Below, in pieces: positions 49,569 to 58,456 of a DNA stretch of 64,000 nucleotides (within the stretch, counting starts at the first letter, position 1; each line of letters opens with the position of its first letter). The position numbers were made by a program, and so were the translations under genes. The DNA lies in contig NZ_AULB01000015.1 of assembly GCF_000425065.1 (NCBI RefSeq), positions 124,001 through 188,000 of the forward strand, in the 5' to 3' direction. Source of the stretch: Actinomadura rifamycini DSM 43936 (GTDB lineage: Bacteria > Actinomycetota > Actinomycetes > Streptosporangiales > Streptosporangiaceae). The notes under the pieces are model-generated. The model was not told the DNA's origin and did no database searches. It was given only the letters and a program-made list of their open reading frames with translations.

Positions 49569-51176
49569 TCACCTGCGGGAACGTTCGAGGGCGTCCCAGA
49601 AGCCGCGGCGCAGCGCGTGCCGGACCTCGTCGTGCAGCAGGAAGTCGATCGGCAGCGACGAGCCCTGCAGCAGGCGGGCCTCCAGGTCGGAGGGCATCCG
49701 GGGCTTGCGGGCGAGCACCGCCTCCAGCCACAGCGCGGGCGCGTCCCGGGCGACGGACTCGCCGAAGTCCTGCCCCTCCTGGTGCGCGGACTTGACGGCG
49801 TCCGCCAGCGACGGCGCGTTCTGCTGGGCGGGCACCGGGGAAAGCTGCTGCGGCCCGGTGTAGGGGCCGGGCGGCCGGGTCGCGGGGAGCGACTGCGGCG
49901 GGGACGGCGGCGACGGCGCGGGGACCGGCGGTGCGGTGTACTGCTGCGCCGGGGCGGCGTGCGAGCCGGTCGGTGCGGGCGCGGCGGGCTGCGGCGTGCC
50001 GCCGCTGAACGACGCGCCGAACCCGCCGGACCCGGACGTCCCGGACGTCCCGGCACCGGACGTCCCGGACCCGAGCGTGGTCGAGCCGAGCACGCCGGCG
50101 CCCGAGGAGCCGCCGAGCGGGCCGGAGTTCGGCCCGGTGTCGAGGACGCTCGACCCGTACCCGCCGGACGCGGGCGACGGCGTCGGGCCCGTGGACGTCT
50201 GCGGGGACGGCGACGGCAGCACCGGCGGGCCCGTGGGCGCCGGGGCGGGCGGGGGGCTCGGCGGCGCGGACGGCATCGGGGGCGGCGGGGGCGCGGCCGG
50301 CGTGCCGGTGATCGGCGACGACGGCGGCGGGCCGTGGTGCGGGGCGGGCTGCAGGGACCCGAGGGACGCTCCGTTGCCGTGCCCGTTCGACAGCGGGCTC
50401 GCCCCGGACGACGCGGACGCCCCCGACGGCGCGGACCGCGCGGACGGCACGGGGGACGCCCCGGACGACACGGACGACGCGGCGGACGAGCCGATCGGCA
50501 CGCCGGGCAGGACGGAACCGGACGGCGGCGAGCTGATCGACGGCGCGGCCGAGGCGCCGGACGTACCGCTGCCGGACGTACTCGCGCCGGACGACCCCCC
50601 ACCGGACGAGTGCGCGCCGGACGAGTGCGCGGAATCCATGCCCGTCAGGAGGTTCACGTAGGGGCGCAGGTCGCCGGCGCCGATCTCGATGAGGTCGTCG
50701 CACTCCTGCCGCAGCACCCGCGAGATCGTCCAGTTGCCGTCGACGGCGACGTGCACGACGGTGACGCGGACGCCGAGGTCCTGCGCGTCGGCGACGACCT
50801 GGGCGAGGTCCTCGTCGCCGCTGACCAGGACGGCCTCGGCGAGGGCGGCGTTGCGGGCGAGGGTCATGAGGTCGCGGTGGATCTCGGTGTCGACGCCCTC
50901 GCGGCGGCCGGGGCGGATGCGGCCGAGCCGGAGTTTGAGGCCGGGCAGGTCGGCGAGCGCGTCGTGCTCGGGGGCGCGGCGGCCCTCGACGGTGGCCTCG
51001 TACCAGTAGCAGCGCAGCAGCGGCAGGCCGGTGCGCTCCCGGGAGAGGTTGTTCAGCAGTTGCAGGAGGCCGCTGAAGTCCCAAGCCACGGCGTCGCGAT
51101 GGCGGGTGCCGTGCACCGCCATGGCACCGTCGCCCAGCAGGTAGCCGGCGTCTACGAACAGCGCGCAGCGATCCAT
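49569..51176 (-). CDS. NYN-domain protein with long Ser/Gly/Pro-rich linker
   Basis: 535 residues. Residues 1-180 form a NYN/PIN-like RNase fold: CALFVDAGYLLGDG, DTEIHRDLMTLA, VLVSGDEDLAQVVADAQDLGVRV, with the Asp residues that bind metal (FVDAG, DTEI, SGDEDL). Residues ~185-440 are low-complexity Ser, Gly, Thr and Pro. A C-terminal helical piece (LADAVKSAHQEGQDFGESVARDAP ... DEVRHALRRGFWDALE) closes it. NYN proteins cut RNA. ATG 51176 was chosen over 51200 because it directly precedes the conserved fold. Confidence 0.85.
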   Translation of the reverse strand: MDRCALFVDAGYLLGDGAMAVHGTRHRDAVAWDFSGLLQLLNNLSRERTGLPLLRCYWYEATVEGRRAPEHDALADLPGLKLRLGRIRPGRREGVDTEIHRDLMTLARNAALAEAVLVSGDEDLAQVVADAQDLGVRVTVVHVAVDGNWTISRVLRQECDDLIEIGAGDLRPYVNLLTGMDSAHSSGAHSSGGGSSGASTSGSGTSGASAAPSISSPPSGSVLPGVPIGSSAASSVSSGASPVPSARSAPSGASASSGASPLSNGHGNGASLGSLQPAPHHGPPPSSPITGTPAAPPPPPMPSAPPSPPPAPAPTGPPVLPSPSPQTSTGPTPSPASGGYGSSVLDTGPNSGPLGGSSGAGVLGSTTLGSGTSGAGTSGTSGSGGFGASFSGGTPQPAAPAPTGSHAAPAQQYTAPPVPAPSPPSPPQSLPATRPPGPYTGPQQLSPVPAQQNAPSLADAVKSAHQEGQDFGESVARDAPALWLEAVLARKPRMPSDLEARLLQGSSLPIDFLLHDEVRHALRRGFWDALERSRR

Positions 51177-51596
51177 GCGACACCGCCCTTCCTCTGGCAC
51201 GGGAGCTCACGGGGTGCCCAGCCCGCGGTCAGGCCGGCGAGCGTGACCATCTTCGGCGCCTGCCCTTCCTGCTGTAGGGGACGTGGGCGGCGTAATGACC
51301 TAGGGCCTTCCATAGCGTAGTGAAGCCCGTCAGCCTCGTAGGCCAATACGGCGATTCGCCACTCTTTCACGGGGTCCGGCCGGTACGCGACTCTCCGGTA
51401 ACAACGAATTGGAGACTTCGGCGGACGCTACCAGCCGTTCCGGTCCGCCCCCCGGCTTCCGGCCGATCTTTACGGGAACGGGCAGGTGAACGGTTCGGGC
51501 GGGGCACTGCGCGACCTCGTCTTCACGCTCACATGGCGACGGCGCCCTCACGCCCGCACGGCGGCCCCCGCGCACCCGGGGTCAGGCAGGTGTGGC
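51177..51596. other. 420-bp leader between the sigma-factor fusion and the NYN gene
   Basis: Both flanking genes are on the minus strand, so this is the upstream region of the NYN gene. Several TAnnnT hexamers are present on the minus strand (for example TACGCT near 51316-51321) but without a clear -35. No ORF with a ribosome site and no strong hairpin were recognised. Confidence 0.5.
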
Positions 51597-53042
51597 CTAC
51601 AGGTCAGTTTGGACGTCGATCTCCGCACGGATCTGCGTCTCCTCGCCGACCCGGACGCCCACCCGGACGCCGCCCGCCGCGGCCGCGCGCACCGGAACGT
51701 CCACCTCGACCGCCGCGCCGACGTGCACCCGCGTCCGGACGACCGCGCCGACCTCGACATCGACGTCGACATCCCCATCCACGTCGACATCCCCATCCAC
51801 GTCGGCCTCGACGACCGGCGGCGCGGGCTCCGGCTCGGCGGGGGCAGGGCGTTCGGGCGGCGGCGAGGGCGCCTCCTCTTGGGACGGGACGGGCCCGGCG
51901 GTGCGGGCGGCGGCCGGGACGGGCGCGAACGGACGGGCGGCGGGCGCCGGGGCGGCCGGGGCCGGGGCCGCCGGACCGGCGGGCGCGCGGGCGGGCGGGG
52001 CCGCCGGGGCGGGCGGCCCCGCGACGGCCGGCGGTGCGGGCCGCAGCTCCCGCGCGGGCTCGTCGTTCGCGACCAGGACCAGCGCGAGCGCGGCGGCGCA
52101 CGCGGTCGCGGTGGCGCCGAGCGCGTGCTGCCACGCCCGGGGCAGGTGCCCCAGCCAGCCGAACAGCCAGCCGAACAGGCCGCCGCCCGCCGCCAGGTAG
52201 GCGGTCGCCGCCCCGCCCAGCACCAGCGGGCCGAGGACCTCGCGGAGCGCGCCGTTCAGCTCGGCGAGTTCGGCGTGGACGGCCGTGCAGCCGGCGCAGC
52301 CGTCGAGGTGGCCGCGGACGCGGCGGGTGTCGCGGCGGGCGAGGCCGTCCCGCACGTAGGCGCCGAGCTTGCCGACCGCCTCGCGGCAGGCGCCGCGCTC
52401 GGCGGGCAGCGCCGCCAGGTGCATCTGCAGGTACGCCTGCCGCAGCCCCTCGCGGGCCCGGTAGGCGAGCGCGGCGGCGCCGTTGGCGGTGAGGCCGAGC
52501 AGCGGGGCGACCTCGGCGGGCCGGGCGCCCTCGATCTCGGTGTGCCACAGGACGGTCTGCCAGCGCTCGGGCAGCGACTGGAACGCGCCGAGGACCATCG
52601 AGCGCTCCAGTTCGCGCAGCGCGGGGTCCTCGAAGGGGGTGCCGCGGTCGAGGTCGTCGATCCGGTCGGTGGGGTCGACCCGGCGGTCGGCGCGGTACCG
52701 GTCGTACACGGCGCGCCGCACGGCGGTGAGGAGGTAGGGGCGGAACCCGGAGTCGGGGCCGCCGCCGCGCCGCAACAGGTCGAGGATCCTGGCGAGCGCC
52801 TCCTGGACGGCGTCCTCGGCGGTGTCGCCGTCGGCGAGGTGCCGGGCCAGGCCGCGCGCGGCCGGGACGTGCCGTTCGCAGAGCGCGCCGTAGGCGTCGG
52901 TGTCGCCGGCGCGGACCCGGGAGATGAGCGCCGCGTCGCCGGCCTCGGGCTCCTCCTGGTGCACACCGGCCCCCTCGCGCCGCACGCCTCCCGCCGCGCC
53001 GCGGTGGCGCCCGCGCGCCCCGCGACGGCCTTGCTCGCTCAT
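51597..53042 (-). CDS. ECF sigma factor fused to anti-sigma-like zinc finger and membrane anchor
   Basis: 481 residues. Sigma region 2 (about 40-105: ALISRVRAGDTDAYGALCERHVPAARGLARHL, DAVQEALARILDLLR) and region 4 (about 145-205: LPERWQTVLWHTEIEGARPAEVAPLLGLTANGAAALAYRAREGLRQAY). Then a ZAS-like motif HLDGCAGC (near 248), typical of anti-sigma factors, a membrane helix (ATATACAAALALVLVA, near 310), a Pro/Ala-rich stretch and a C-terminal tract of alternating Asp/Val (VEADVDGDVDVDGDVDVD and onward). This is one polypeptide carrying both sigma and its restraint, like the ECF52-type layout. Activation probably needs proteolysis or a change outside the membrane. ATG 53042; no clear ribosome site. 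Confidence 0.88.
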   Translation of the reverse strand: MSEQGRRGARGRHRGAAGGVRREGAGVHQEEPEAGDAALISRVRAGDTDAYGALCERHVPAARGLARHLADGDTAEDAVQEALARILDLLRRGGGPDSGFRPYLLTAVRRAVYDRYRADRRVDPTDRIDDLDRGTPFEDPALRELERSMVLGAFQSLPERWQTVLWHTEIEGARPAEVAPLLGLTANGAAALAYRAREGLRQAYLQMHLAALPAERGACREAVGKLGAYVRDGLARRDTRRVRGHLDGCAGCTAVHAELAELNGALREVLGPLVLGGAATAYLAAGGGLFGWLFGWLGHLPRAWQHALGATATACAAALALVLVANDEPARELRPAPPAVAGPPAPAAPPARAPAGPAAPAPAAPAPAARPFAPVPAAARTAGPVPSQEEAPSPPPERPAPAEPEPAPPVVEADVDGDVDVDGDVDVDVEVGAVVRTRVHVGAAVEVDVPVRAAAAGGVRVGVRVGEETQIRAEIDVQTDL

Positions 53043-53177
53043 TGTGACGGCTTGGCGACCGTTTGTCGTTCGATTCGGGGAGACCGGATTTTTTCGCGGA
53101 GTCGCGTCATGGACGCGCCGCGATGCCGTTGGATGAGGCGCGGGCGATGTCGGAGGGGGCTTCGGCCGCTACCGGGG

Positions 53178-53216
53178 GGTGTGCTCGCTCCGGCGAGGGG
53201 GCGGAGCGAGCACACC
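53178..53216 (-). terminator. Terminator after the PhoD-type gene
   Basis: Perfect 15-bp stem (53178-53192 with 53202-53216), nine-base loop, 18 bases past the stop at 53235. Confidence 0.9.
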
Positions 53217-53234
53217 GTTCCCGGTTCCGCCGGG

Positions 53235-54851
53235 TCAGCCGGTGATGTCGGCGCTGCCCAGCTCGACGAGCGCGCCCGAGGTGCGGGGCGACTCCCAGGT
53301 GACGTCGCAGTCGCGGCCCGCCAGCGTCACGGTCGCGATGGCGTTGTCGAACCAGGGCCCCTCGGTGACGCGCCACTTCATCGGCGGCGGGGGGACCTTC
53401 GCGAGCTTCCCGAGCCAGCGGAACGGCGTCGCGGTCTCCCACATGCAGGCGAGCCGCTGCGCGACGCGGATCTTGCCGTCTAGCGGGTTGCGGAACGGCG
53501 AGCAGACGATCTGCGCGATCTTCGTCTCGATGTCGGGCTCGTCGACCCGCGCCAGGTAGGAGAAGTGCACGTCGCCGGACAGGAACGTGATGCTCCCCGG
53601 GACGGATCCGCGCTCGCCCCGCCCGATCGCGAGGACGTGCGAGGCGACCTCGCGGAACGACCGGTCGAACGCCGCCCAGTGCTCCAGGTCGACGGCCTGC
53701 CGCATCTTCTCGCCGAGGGCCGCGCCGGGCCGCCCCCACGCCCCTTCGGAGATGGCCTCGTTCCAGTTCTCGGCGTCGTGGATGGCGCGGGGCAGCAGGA
53801 ACGGCAGGGAGCTGGCGATGACGAGGTGCTCGACGTCGCCCTGGCACTGCTCGCCCAGCCACGCGAACTCGCGGTCGTCCAGCATGCCGCGCCGCTCGGG
53901 GGTGAGCAGGCGGGAGCAGCGGCTGTCGACGACGATGAAGCGGACGCCGCCGAAGTCGTGCGCGTAGCTCCACCGCATGCTCTCGGGCTCGCGGTCGGCG
54001 CGCTCGGTGAACGCGTCCAGGACGTCCGCGGCGTCGCCGGTCGCGTCGGACGCGGCCCGCACCTGCGCGAAGATCGGGTCGTCGGCGCGTTCCTCCGGCG
54101 ACAGGTTGCCGAGGTGCTGGTACACCCAGTACGACCCGATGCCGCCGGTGATGCGCGCCCGCCACCAGGGCTGCGCCCACATCTCCTCGCGCCACGCGTA
54201 GGAGGTGTTCCAGTCGTCGCGGATGTCGTGGTCGTCGAAGACCGTGAAGGTGGGCACGGTCGACAGCAGCCACCGCACCTCCGCGTCGTCGCGCCAGGCC
54301 AGCTCGTAGAGCCGGACGTACTCCTCGTAGTCGGCGACCTCGCCGACCGGCGGTTCGTCGCCGCGCCGCTCCCGGATGTACTCGAGCATCTCCTCGCCCA
54401 GCTCGTCCGCGTACACCTGGTCGCCGACCATGAGCAGGACGTCCGGCCAGTCGACGCCGTCGCCGAACGCGCGCAGGCGGCGGGCGAACGCGGTGAGGGC
54501 GTCGTGCCCGAACTGCTCGACGGTGCCGGGGGAGCGGCGGCAGGAGCCGAACGCGATGCGCAGCGGGCCGCCGTCCGGGAGCGTCCGGATGAGGCTCGGG
54601 GGGAACTCGGTGCCGAGCGGCCAGACGGTCTCGCCGTCCGCGACGACCTCGTAGGGGACGCGGGCGCCCGCGGGGAGGCCGGCGACGTCGACGACGGCGT
54701 AGTGGTGGCCGTGCACGGTGAACGTGCGCGCCGCCGCGTCCACCCCGTCGCCCACGACGCGGACCTCGCAGGGGCGGTCGGTCTCCACGAAGATCGTCGC
54801 CGTGTGGGAGCTCACGTGCCGGAGGTGGGGGCCGAGTACCAAAGCGGTCAT
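53235..54851 (-). CDS. PhoD-type alkaline phosphatase/phosphodiesterase
   Basis: 538 residues. An N-terminal fibronectin-like strand-rich part (to ~95), then the PhoD metallophosphatase: IAFGSCRRSPG, LLMVGDQVYADELG, FTVFDDHDIRDDWN and SGDVHFSYLARV, which provide metal ligands. Unlike classical PhoD there is no Tat signal, so this copy is cytoplasmic or exported another way. Hydrolyses phosphate mono- or diesters. ATG 54851. Confidence 0.92.
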   Translation of the reverse strand: MTALVLGPHLRHVSSHTATIFVETDRPCEVRVVGDGVDAAARTFTVHGHHYAVVDVAGLPAGARVPYEVVADGETVWPLGTEFPPSLIRTLPDGGPLRIAFGSCRRSPGTVEQFGHDALTAFARRLRAFGDGVDWPDVLLMVGDQVYADELGEEMLEYIRERRGDEPPVGEVADYEEYVRLYELAWRDDAEVRWLLSTVPTFTVFDDHDIRDDWNTSYAWREEMWAQPWWRARITGGIGSYWVYQHLGNLSPEERADDPIFAQVRAASDATGDAADVLDAFTERADREPESMRWSYAHDFGGVRFIVVDSRCSRLLTPERRGMLDDREFAWLGEQCQGDVEHLVIASSLPFLLPRAIHDAENWNEAISEGAWGRPGAALGEKMRQAVDLEHWAAFDRSFREVASHVLAIGRGERGSVPGSITFLSGDVHFSYLARVDEPDIETKIAQIVCSPFRNPLDGKIRVAQRLACMWETATPFRWLGKLAKVPPPPMKWRVTEGPWFDNAIATVTLAGRDCDVTWESPRTSGALVELGSADITG

Positions 54852-54868
54852 ATGTGCTCTCTACCGGG

Positions 54869-54906
54869 CCGGGGGCCGCCGCGTCCACTGGAACGGCGGC
54901 CCCCGG
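54869..54906 (-). terminator. Hairpin after the NAD-epimerase gene
   Basis: Perfect 13-bp stem (54869-54881 with 54894-54906), 12-base loop, lying between the epimerase stop (54981) and the phosphatase start (54851). Confidence 0.8.
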
Positions 54907-54980
54907 TGCAAGATCACGGGAGGTCCGGGCCCCGGCGGCGCGGGCTCCGGGGGCCGCGGAGCGGTGCCGGGCGCGGGCCC

Positions 54981-55979
54981 TCAGCCGTCCAGGACCAGCG
55001 CCTCCTTCTCCCGCGGCAGCCCCGGGGACGGACGGTCGGGGCGCTGCGGCGCGCGTCCCCCGATCGTCCGCAGCCACGCCCAGGTGTCGGCGGCGGTGTC
55101 GTCCACGGGACGGCAGTGCAGCCCGGTGGACAGGGCGCGGTCGACGTTCGCGAGGTGCAGGGTCCGGTAGAGGTCGCCGCCGGGCGGCAGCCAGACGGGG
55201 AGTTCGTTCCACGGCTCGATGCCCGCCGCGAGGACGCGCTCCGGGTCCGTCCAGACGAGCCGCGCGTCGGAGCCCGTCGCGCGGACGCAGGCGTCGAGCA
55301 GCCCGCCCATCGTCGTGTGCCCGGGGGCGCTCACCACGTTGAACGGGCCGGACAGCCGCTTCTCGATCGCGTCGAGGGTCCAGGCGGCGAGGTCGCGGAC
55401 GTCGATGTACTGCAGGGCGAGGTCGCGGGGGCCGGGCGCGAGGACGCGGCCGCCCTCGGCGATCCGGGTGAGCCACCACGGCAGCCGTCCGATGTTCTCG
55501 TACGGTCCGAGGATCAGGCCCGCGCGCACCAGGACGGTCCGGTCCGCGCCGAACGCGCCGAGCGCCGCGAGTTCCCCGCCGCGCTTCGCCCGCGCGTAGT
55601 CGTCGGACGCCTCGTCGTCCGGGGAGCCCTCCACGGCGGGCGCGTCCTCGCCGAGTTCCGGCGAGGTGGGGAACGGGTACACGGACCGGCTCGACACGTA
55701 GACGAACCGCCCGGCGCGTCCGGCGAGGAGGCGCGCGGCGTCGCGCACGGCGGACGGCGCCCACGACCAGGCGTCGACGACCGCGTCCCACTCGCCGCGG
55801 GCGGCGGCGAGCGCGGCGAGGCCGCCGGGCGCCGTCCGGTCGCCGCGCAGGACCGCCGCGCCCGGCGGCGGCGCGTTCCGGCCCCGGTTGAAGACGGTCA
55901 CGTCCCAGCCGCGCGCGAGGGCGTCCTCGACGACGGCCCGGCCCACGAACTCGGTCCCTCCGAGCATCAGCAATCGCAT
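54981..55979 (-). CDS. NAD-dependent epimerase/dehydratase (SDR)
   Basis: 332 residues. Rossmann start LLMLGGTEFVGRAVVEDAL with the GGTxFxG variant, VYVSSRSVYP and the catalytic Tyr/Lys pair in DDYARAKRGGE. SDR-extended family acting on nucleotide sugars or similar; the GGTEFVG form is common among plant CSP41-like and bacterial orphan epimerases. ATG 55979 is six bases from TACAGT (55991-55986). A perfect dyad CTGTAC-N5-GTACAG (55996-56012) lies just upstream. Confidence 0.9.
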   Translation of the reverse strand: MRLLMLGGTEFVGRAVVEDALARGWDVTVFNRGRNAPPPGAAVLRGDRTAPGGLAALAAARGEWDAVVDAWSWAPSAVRDAARLLAGRAGRFVYVSSRSVYPFPTSPELGEDAPAVEGSPDDEASDDYARAKRGGELAALGAFGADRTVLVRAGLILGPYENIGRLPWWLTRIAEGGRVLAPGPRDLALQYIDVRDLAAWTLDAIEKRLSGPFNVVSAPGHTTMGGLLDACVRATGSDARLVWTDPERVLAAGIEPWNELPVWLPPGGDLYRTLHLANVDRALSTGLHCRPVDDTAADTWAWLRTIGGRAPQRPDRPSPGLPREKEALVLDG

Positions 55980-55985
55980 GAGCCA

Positions 55986-56012
55986 ACTGTACGCTCTGTA
56001 CGTTCGGTACAG
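55986..56012 (-). promoter_or_regulatory. Leaderless promoter and operator CTGTAC-N5-GTACAG
   Basis: -10 TACAGT at 55991-55986 and a perfect 17-bp dyad at 55996-56012 covering the -35 area. A third copy of CTGTAC (55987-55992) overlaps the -10. A repressor would shut off the epimerase; no regulator gene is adjacent. Confidence 0.75.
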
Positions 56013-56064
56013 AACGCTCGCCCCCCGCTGAGCGGACGGACGGTCAGGAGGGTCCCGGTACCGG

Positions 56065-56070
56065 TAGGTT
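56065..56070 (+). promoter_or_regulatory. -10 hexamer TAGGTT, leaderless
   Basis: Seven bases before GTG 56078. Confidence 0.5.
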
Positions 56071-56077
56071 CGCGCCC

Positions 56078-56752
56078 GTGACCGGTTTCGACATCGTCCG
56101 CGACCTCCCCGCCGCCCTCCACGACCGGGAGGCCGCGTGGACGTACGTCCGGGGCTTCGCCGCGCACTGGGGCGTCCCGCTCGGCCCCGGCGACGGCACG
56201 CCCGCCGCCGACCTGGACGCCGCCGAGACGGCCCTCGGCGTCACGCTCCCCGCCGCGCTGCGGGAGGCGTACGCGCTCTTCGGCCGCCGCCCCGACCTGC
56301 ACACCAACCTGCACGGCCTGCTGGCGCCCGAGGACTTCTACCTGCACGCGGGCGGCGTCGTGTTCCGCGAGGAGAACCAGGGCGTCGCGACCTGGGGCGT
56401 CCTCGTCACCGACATGGACGCCGCCGACCCGCCCGTCCGGATGAGCGTCGACGACGGCCCCTGGGAGCCCTGGTACGACACGTTCTCCGTCGCCTGCCTG
56501 GAGATCCTGCTGACGGAGTCCACGCAGGCGGAGGAGGTCTGCGACCACCGCGACCTCGACGACGGCGACGACGATCTCGGCCGGAGCTTCACCCGCGTGC
56601 CGCTGCCCGTCCCCGACGATGGAGTGTCCTTCTACGCGGGCCCCGGCGTGCTCCTGTGCGACGACGGCGCCATGCTCTCCGTCCGCGCCCGCGACCCCGA
56701 GGCCCTCGACCGCTTCCGCGACGCCCACCCGGGCGACTGGCTGAACGGCTGA
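56078..56752 (+). CDS. SMI1/KNR4-family protein
   Basis: 224 residues. LDAAETALGVTLPAALREAYALFGRRPDL is the family core, followed by LLAPEDFYLHAGGVVFREENQGVATWGVLVTD. SMI1/KNR4 proteins serve as immunity proteins of polymorphic toxins in many bacteria, but also occur alone; no toxin gene is adjacent here. GTG 56078 is leaderless. Convergent with the WD40 gene (7-base gap). Confidence 0.85.
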   Translation: MTGFDIVRDLPAALHDREAAWTYVRGFAAHWGVPLGPGDGTPAADLDAAETALGVTLPAALREAYALFGRRPDLHTNLHGLLAPEDFYLHAGGVVFREENQGVATWGVLVTDMDAADPPVRMSVDDGPWEPWYDTFSVACLEILLTESTQAEEVCDHRDLDDGDDDLGRSFTRVPLPVPDDGVSFYAGPGVLLCDDGAMLSVRARDPEALDRFRDAHPGDWLNG

Positions 56753-56759
56753 CCGGCGG

Positions 56760-58202
56760 TCACACCGTCCAGACGCGGACCGGCGGGCCCGCGTCGACGT
56801 CGCGGCCGGCCGCCGCCAGCCGCGCGCCGTCCAGCCAGACCACCGCGGTCATCGCCTCCTGCGTCCCGCGCAGCCACCGCACGTGCCGTCCGGTGCCGGC
56901 GTCCCACACGTGGACGCCGCCGTCCTCGTGCGCCGTCGCCAGGACCGTTCCATCCGGTGAGAAGGCCAGGTCGGCGGGCTGCCCGGCGTGCGGCGCGAAC
57001 GCGATGGCGCGGCCCGTGCCGAACGACCGCCCGTCCCGGTGCCACAGCCGCGCCGCCTCCGCGTCGGCGACCGCGAGCAGCCCGCCGTCCGGCGACCACG
57101 CCGCGCGGTGCCGCACCGGCGGACCCGTCCGGACCAGCTCCCGCACCACCGCGCCGTCCGCCGCGTCCAGCACCGCGACGCCCCTCTCCGGGCCGTCGGC
57201 GACCACCGCCAGCAGCGCCCCGTCCGGGGAGAACCGCACCGCCGACGCCGGGCGCTCCGCCCGCCACAGCTCCCGCCCGCCCGCGAACGCCCGGACGGTC
57301 ATCCCCGCGGCGGCCGCGACCGACCCGTCCGGCGACACCGCGACGTCCCACGCGTCGCGGAAGCCCGCCTCCCGGCGCTCCCCGCCCGGCAGCCCGGCCC
57401 GCACCGCCTCCTGCCCGTCCCGCAGCACCAGCACCCGGCCGCCCGCCGACACCGCCGCCCGCCAGTACGCCGCGCGGTGCCGCACCGCGAGGACCTCCCG
57501 GCCGCCGTCCGCCTCCCACGCGAACAGCTCGCCGCCCGACCCGCACGCCACGAGCAGCCTCGCCTCCGCCGCGAACGCGAGCGCCGTCACCTGGTACGTC
57601 CCCGGCGAGCCGAGCGCCGCGGACGCGCCCTCCGGCTCCGGGACGTCCAGGTCCGCCGCCAGCCGCGCCGCGGCCGCCGCCGGGTTCAGCCGCCGCGCGC
57701 CCTCCAGCAGGCTCCGGTCGCTCTGGTCGCCTCGCAGCACCGCGACCACCACCCGGTCGCGCTCGTCCCCGCGCCCGAAGAACCCCTCGTCGTCCAGCCC
57801 GGCCAGCGCCCGGAAGCACGCCTCCCGGCGCAGCTCCGCCTCGGCGCCGTCGACCTCCCCGCCGGCGGCCCGGCCGTCCAGCCACTCCTGGACGGCGGCG
57901 AAATGGTGCTCGCCGAGCATGTGGTGCGGCGAATCGGCCGGGCTCCACCGCAGCTCCGCGGCGTGCTCCTCCGCCGTCCGCCCGAACTCGCCCGCGTACA
58001 CGCGCGCCACCGCCCGCAGCCCCTCCTCCGAACCGCACGTCGGCAGGACGTACTCGCAGAGCGGGCCGGTGAAGAGCCCGAAGCAGTAGAACGCCTCCCC
58101 GGGATGCGCCTCCCGCGCCTGCGCGAACGCCGCGCGCGCCGCGGCGGCCAGCCGTCCCGCCAGCTCCTCGACCGCCGCCCGGCGGGCCCGGTCCGCGCCC
58201 AT
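56760..58202 (-). CDS. DUF4303-like domain fused to WD40-type propeller
   Basis: 480 residues. N-terminal ~170 residues resemble DUF4303 (AFAQAREAHPGEAFYCFGLFTGPLCEYVLPTCGSEEGLRAVARVY, read in parts). The rest is a beta propeller with WD40-like repeats: VTALAFAAEARLLVACGSGGELFAWE, ASAVRFSPDGALLAVVADG, PADLAFSPDGTVLATAHEDGGVHVWDA. Protein-binding platform; no enzyme motif. Start ATG 58202 is the first Met of the conserved domain; an in-frame GTG 58223 is an alternative. Confidence 0.8.
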   Translation of the reverse strand: MGADRARRAAVEELAGRLAAAARAAFAQAREAHPGEAFYCFGLFTGPLCEYVLPTCGSEEGLRAVARVYAGEFGRTAEEHAAELRWSPADSPHHMLGEHHFAAVQEWLDGRAAGGEVDGAEAELRREACFRALAGLDDEGFFGRGDERDRVVVAVLRGDQSDRSLLEGARRLNPAAAAARLAADLDVPEPEGASAALGSPGTYQVTALAFAAEARLLVACGSGGELFAWEADGGREVLAVRHRAAYWRAAVSAGGRVLVLRDGQEAVRAGLPGGERREAGFRDAWDVAVSPDGSVAAAAGMTVRAFAGGRELWRAERPASAVRFSPDGALLAVVADGPERGVAVLDAADGAVVRELVRTGPPVRHRAAWSPDGGLLAVADAEAARLWHRDGRSFGTGRAIAFAPHAGQPADLAFSPDGTVLATAHEDGGVHVWDAGTGRHVRWLRGTQEAMTAVVWLDGARLAAAGRDVDAGPPVRVWTV

Positions 58203-58308
58203 CGGGACGCCCCCGAACCTCACCCCGCGTCCCGCGCCGGGCCGTGCACGTCCGTCCGCGTCCTCATCCGAACCCCCTCGCCGCCGCCCGCCGACATCTG
58301 ACTTACCA

Positions 58309-58322
58309 CCGTCCGCGGACGG
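58309..58322. promoter_or_regulatory. Perfect palindrome CCGTCCGCGGACGG
   Basis: 14-bp palindrome about 105 bases upstream of the WD40 gene. Its core GTCCGCGGAC recurs at 58381-58390, so it may be a binding site; GC-rich palindromes also arise by chance here. Confidence 0.3.
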
Positions 58323-58396
58323 TTCGGGAGCGCCCCGGCGCATCCGCCCGCCCTCCGTCCGCATCCGGCCGCGCCGGGCCGTCCGCGGACGCGGCG

Positions 58397-58424
58397 CGGC
58401 CCGCACGCGCGGGCGTGCGGGCCG
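58397..58424 (-). terminator. Terminator of dps
   Basis: Perfect 12-bp stem with four-base loop, 33 bases beyond the dps stop codon (58457). Confidence 0.85.
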
Positions 58425-58456
58425 GTGGAGAGGGTCGGGAGGCGGCGGCGCCGGAG

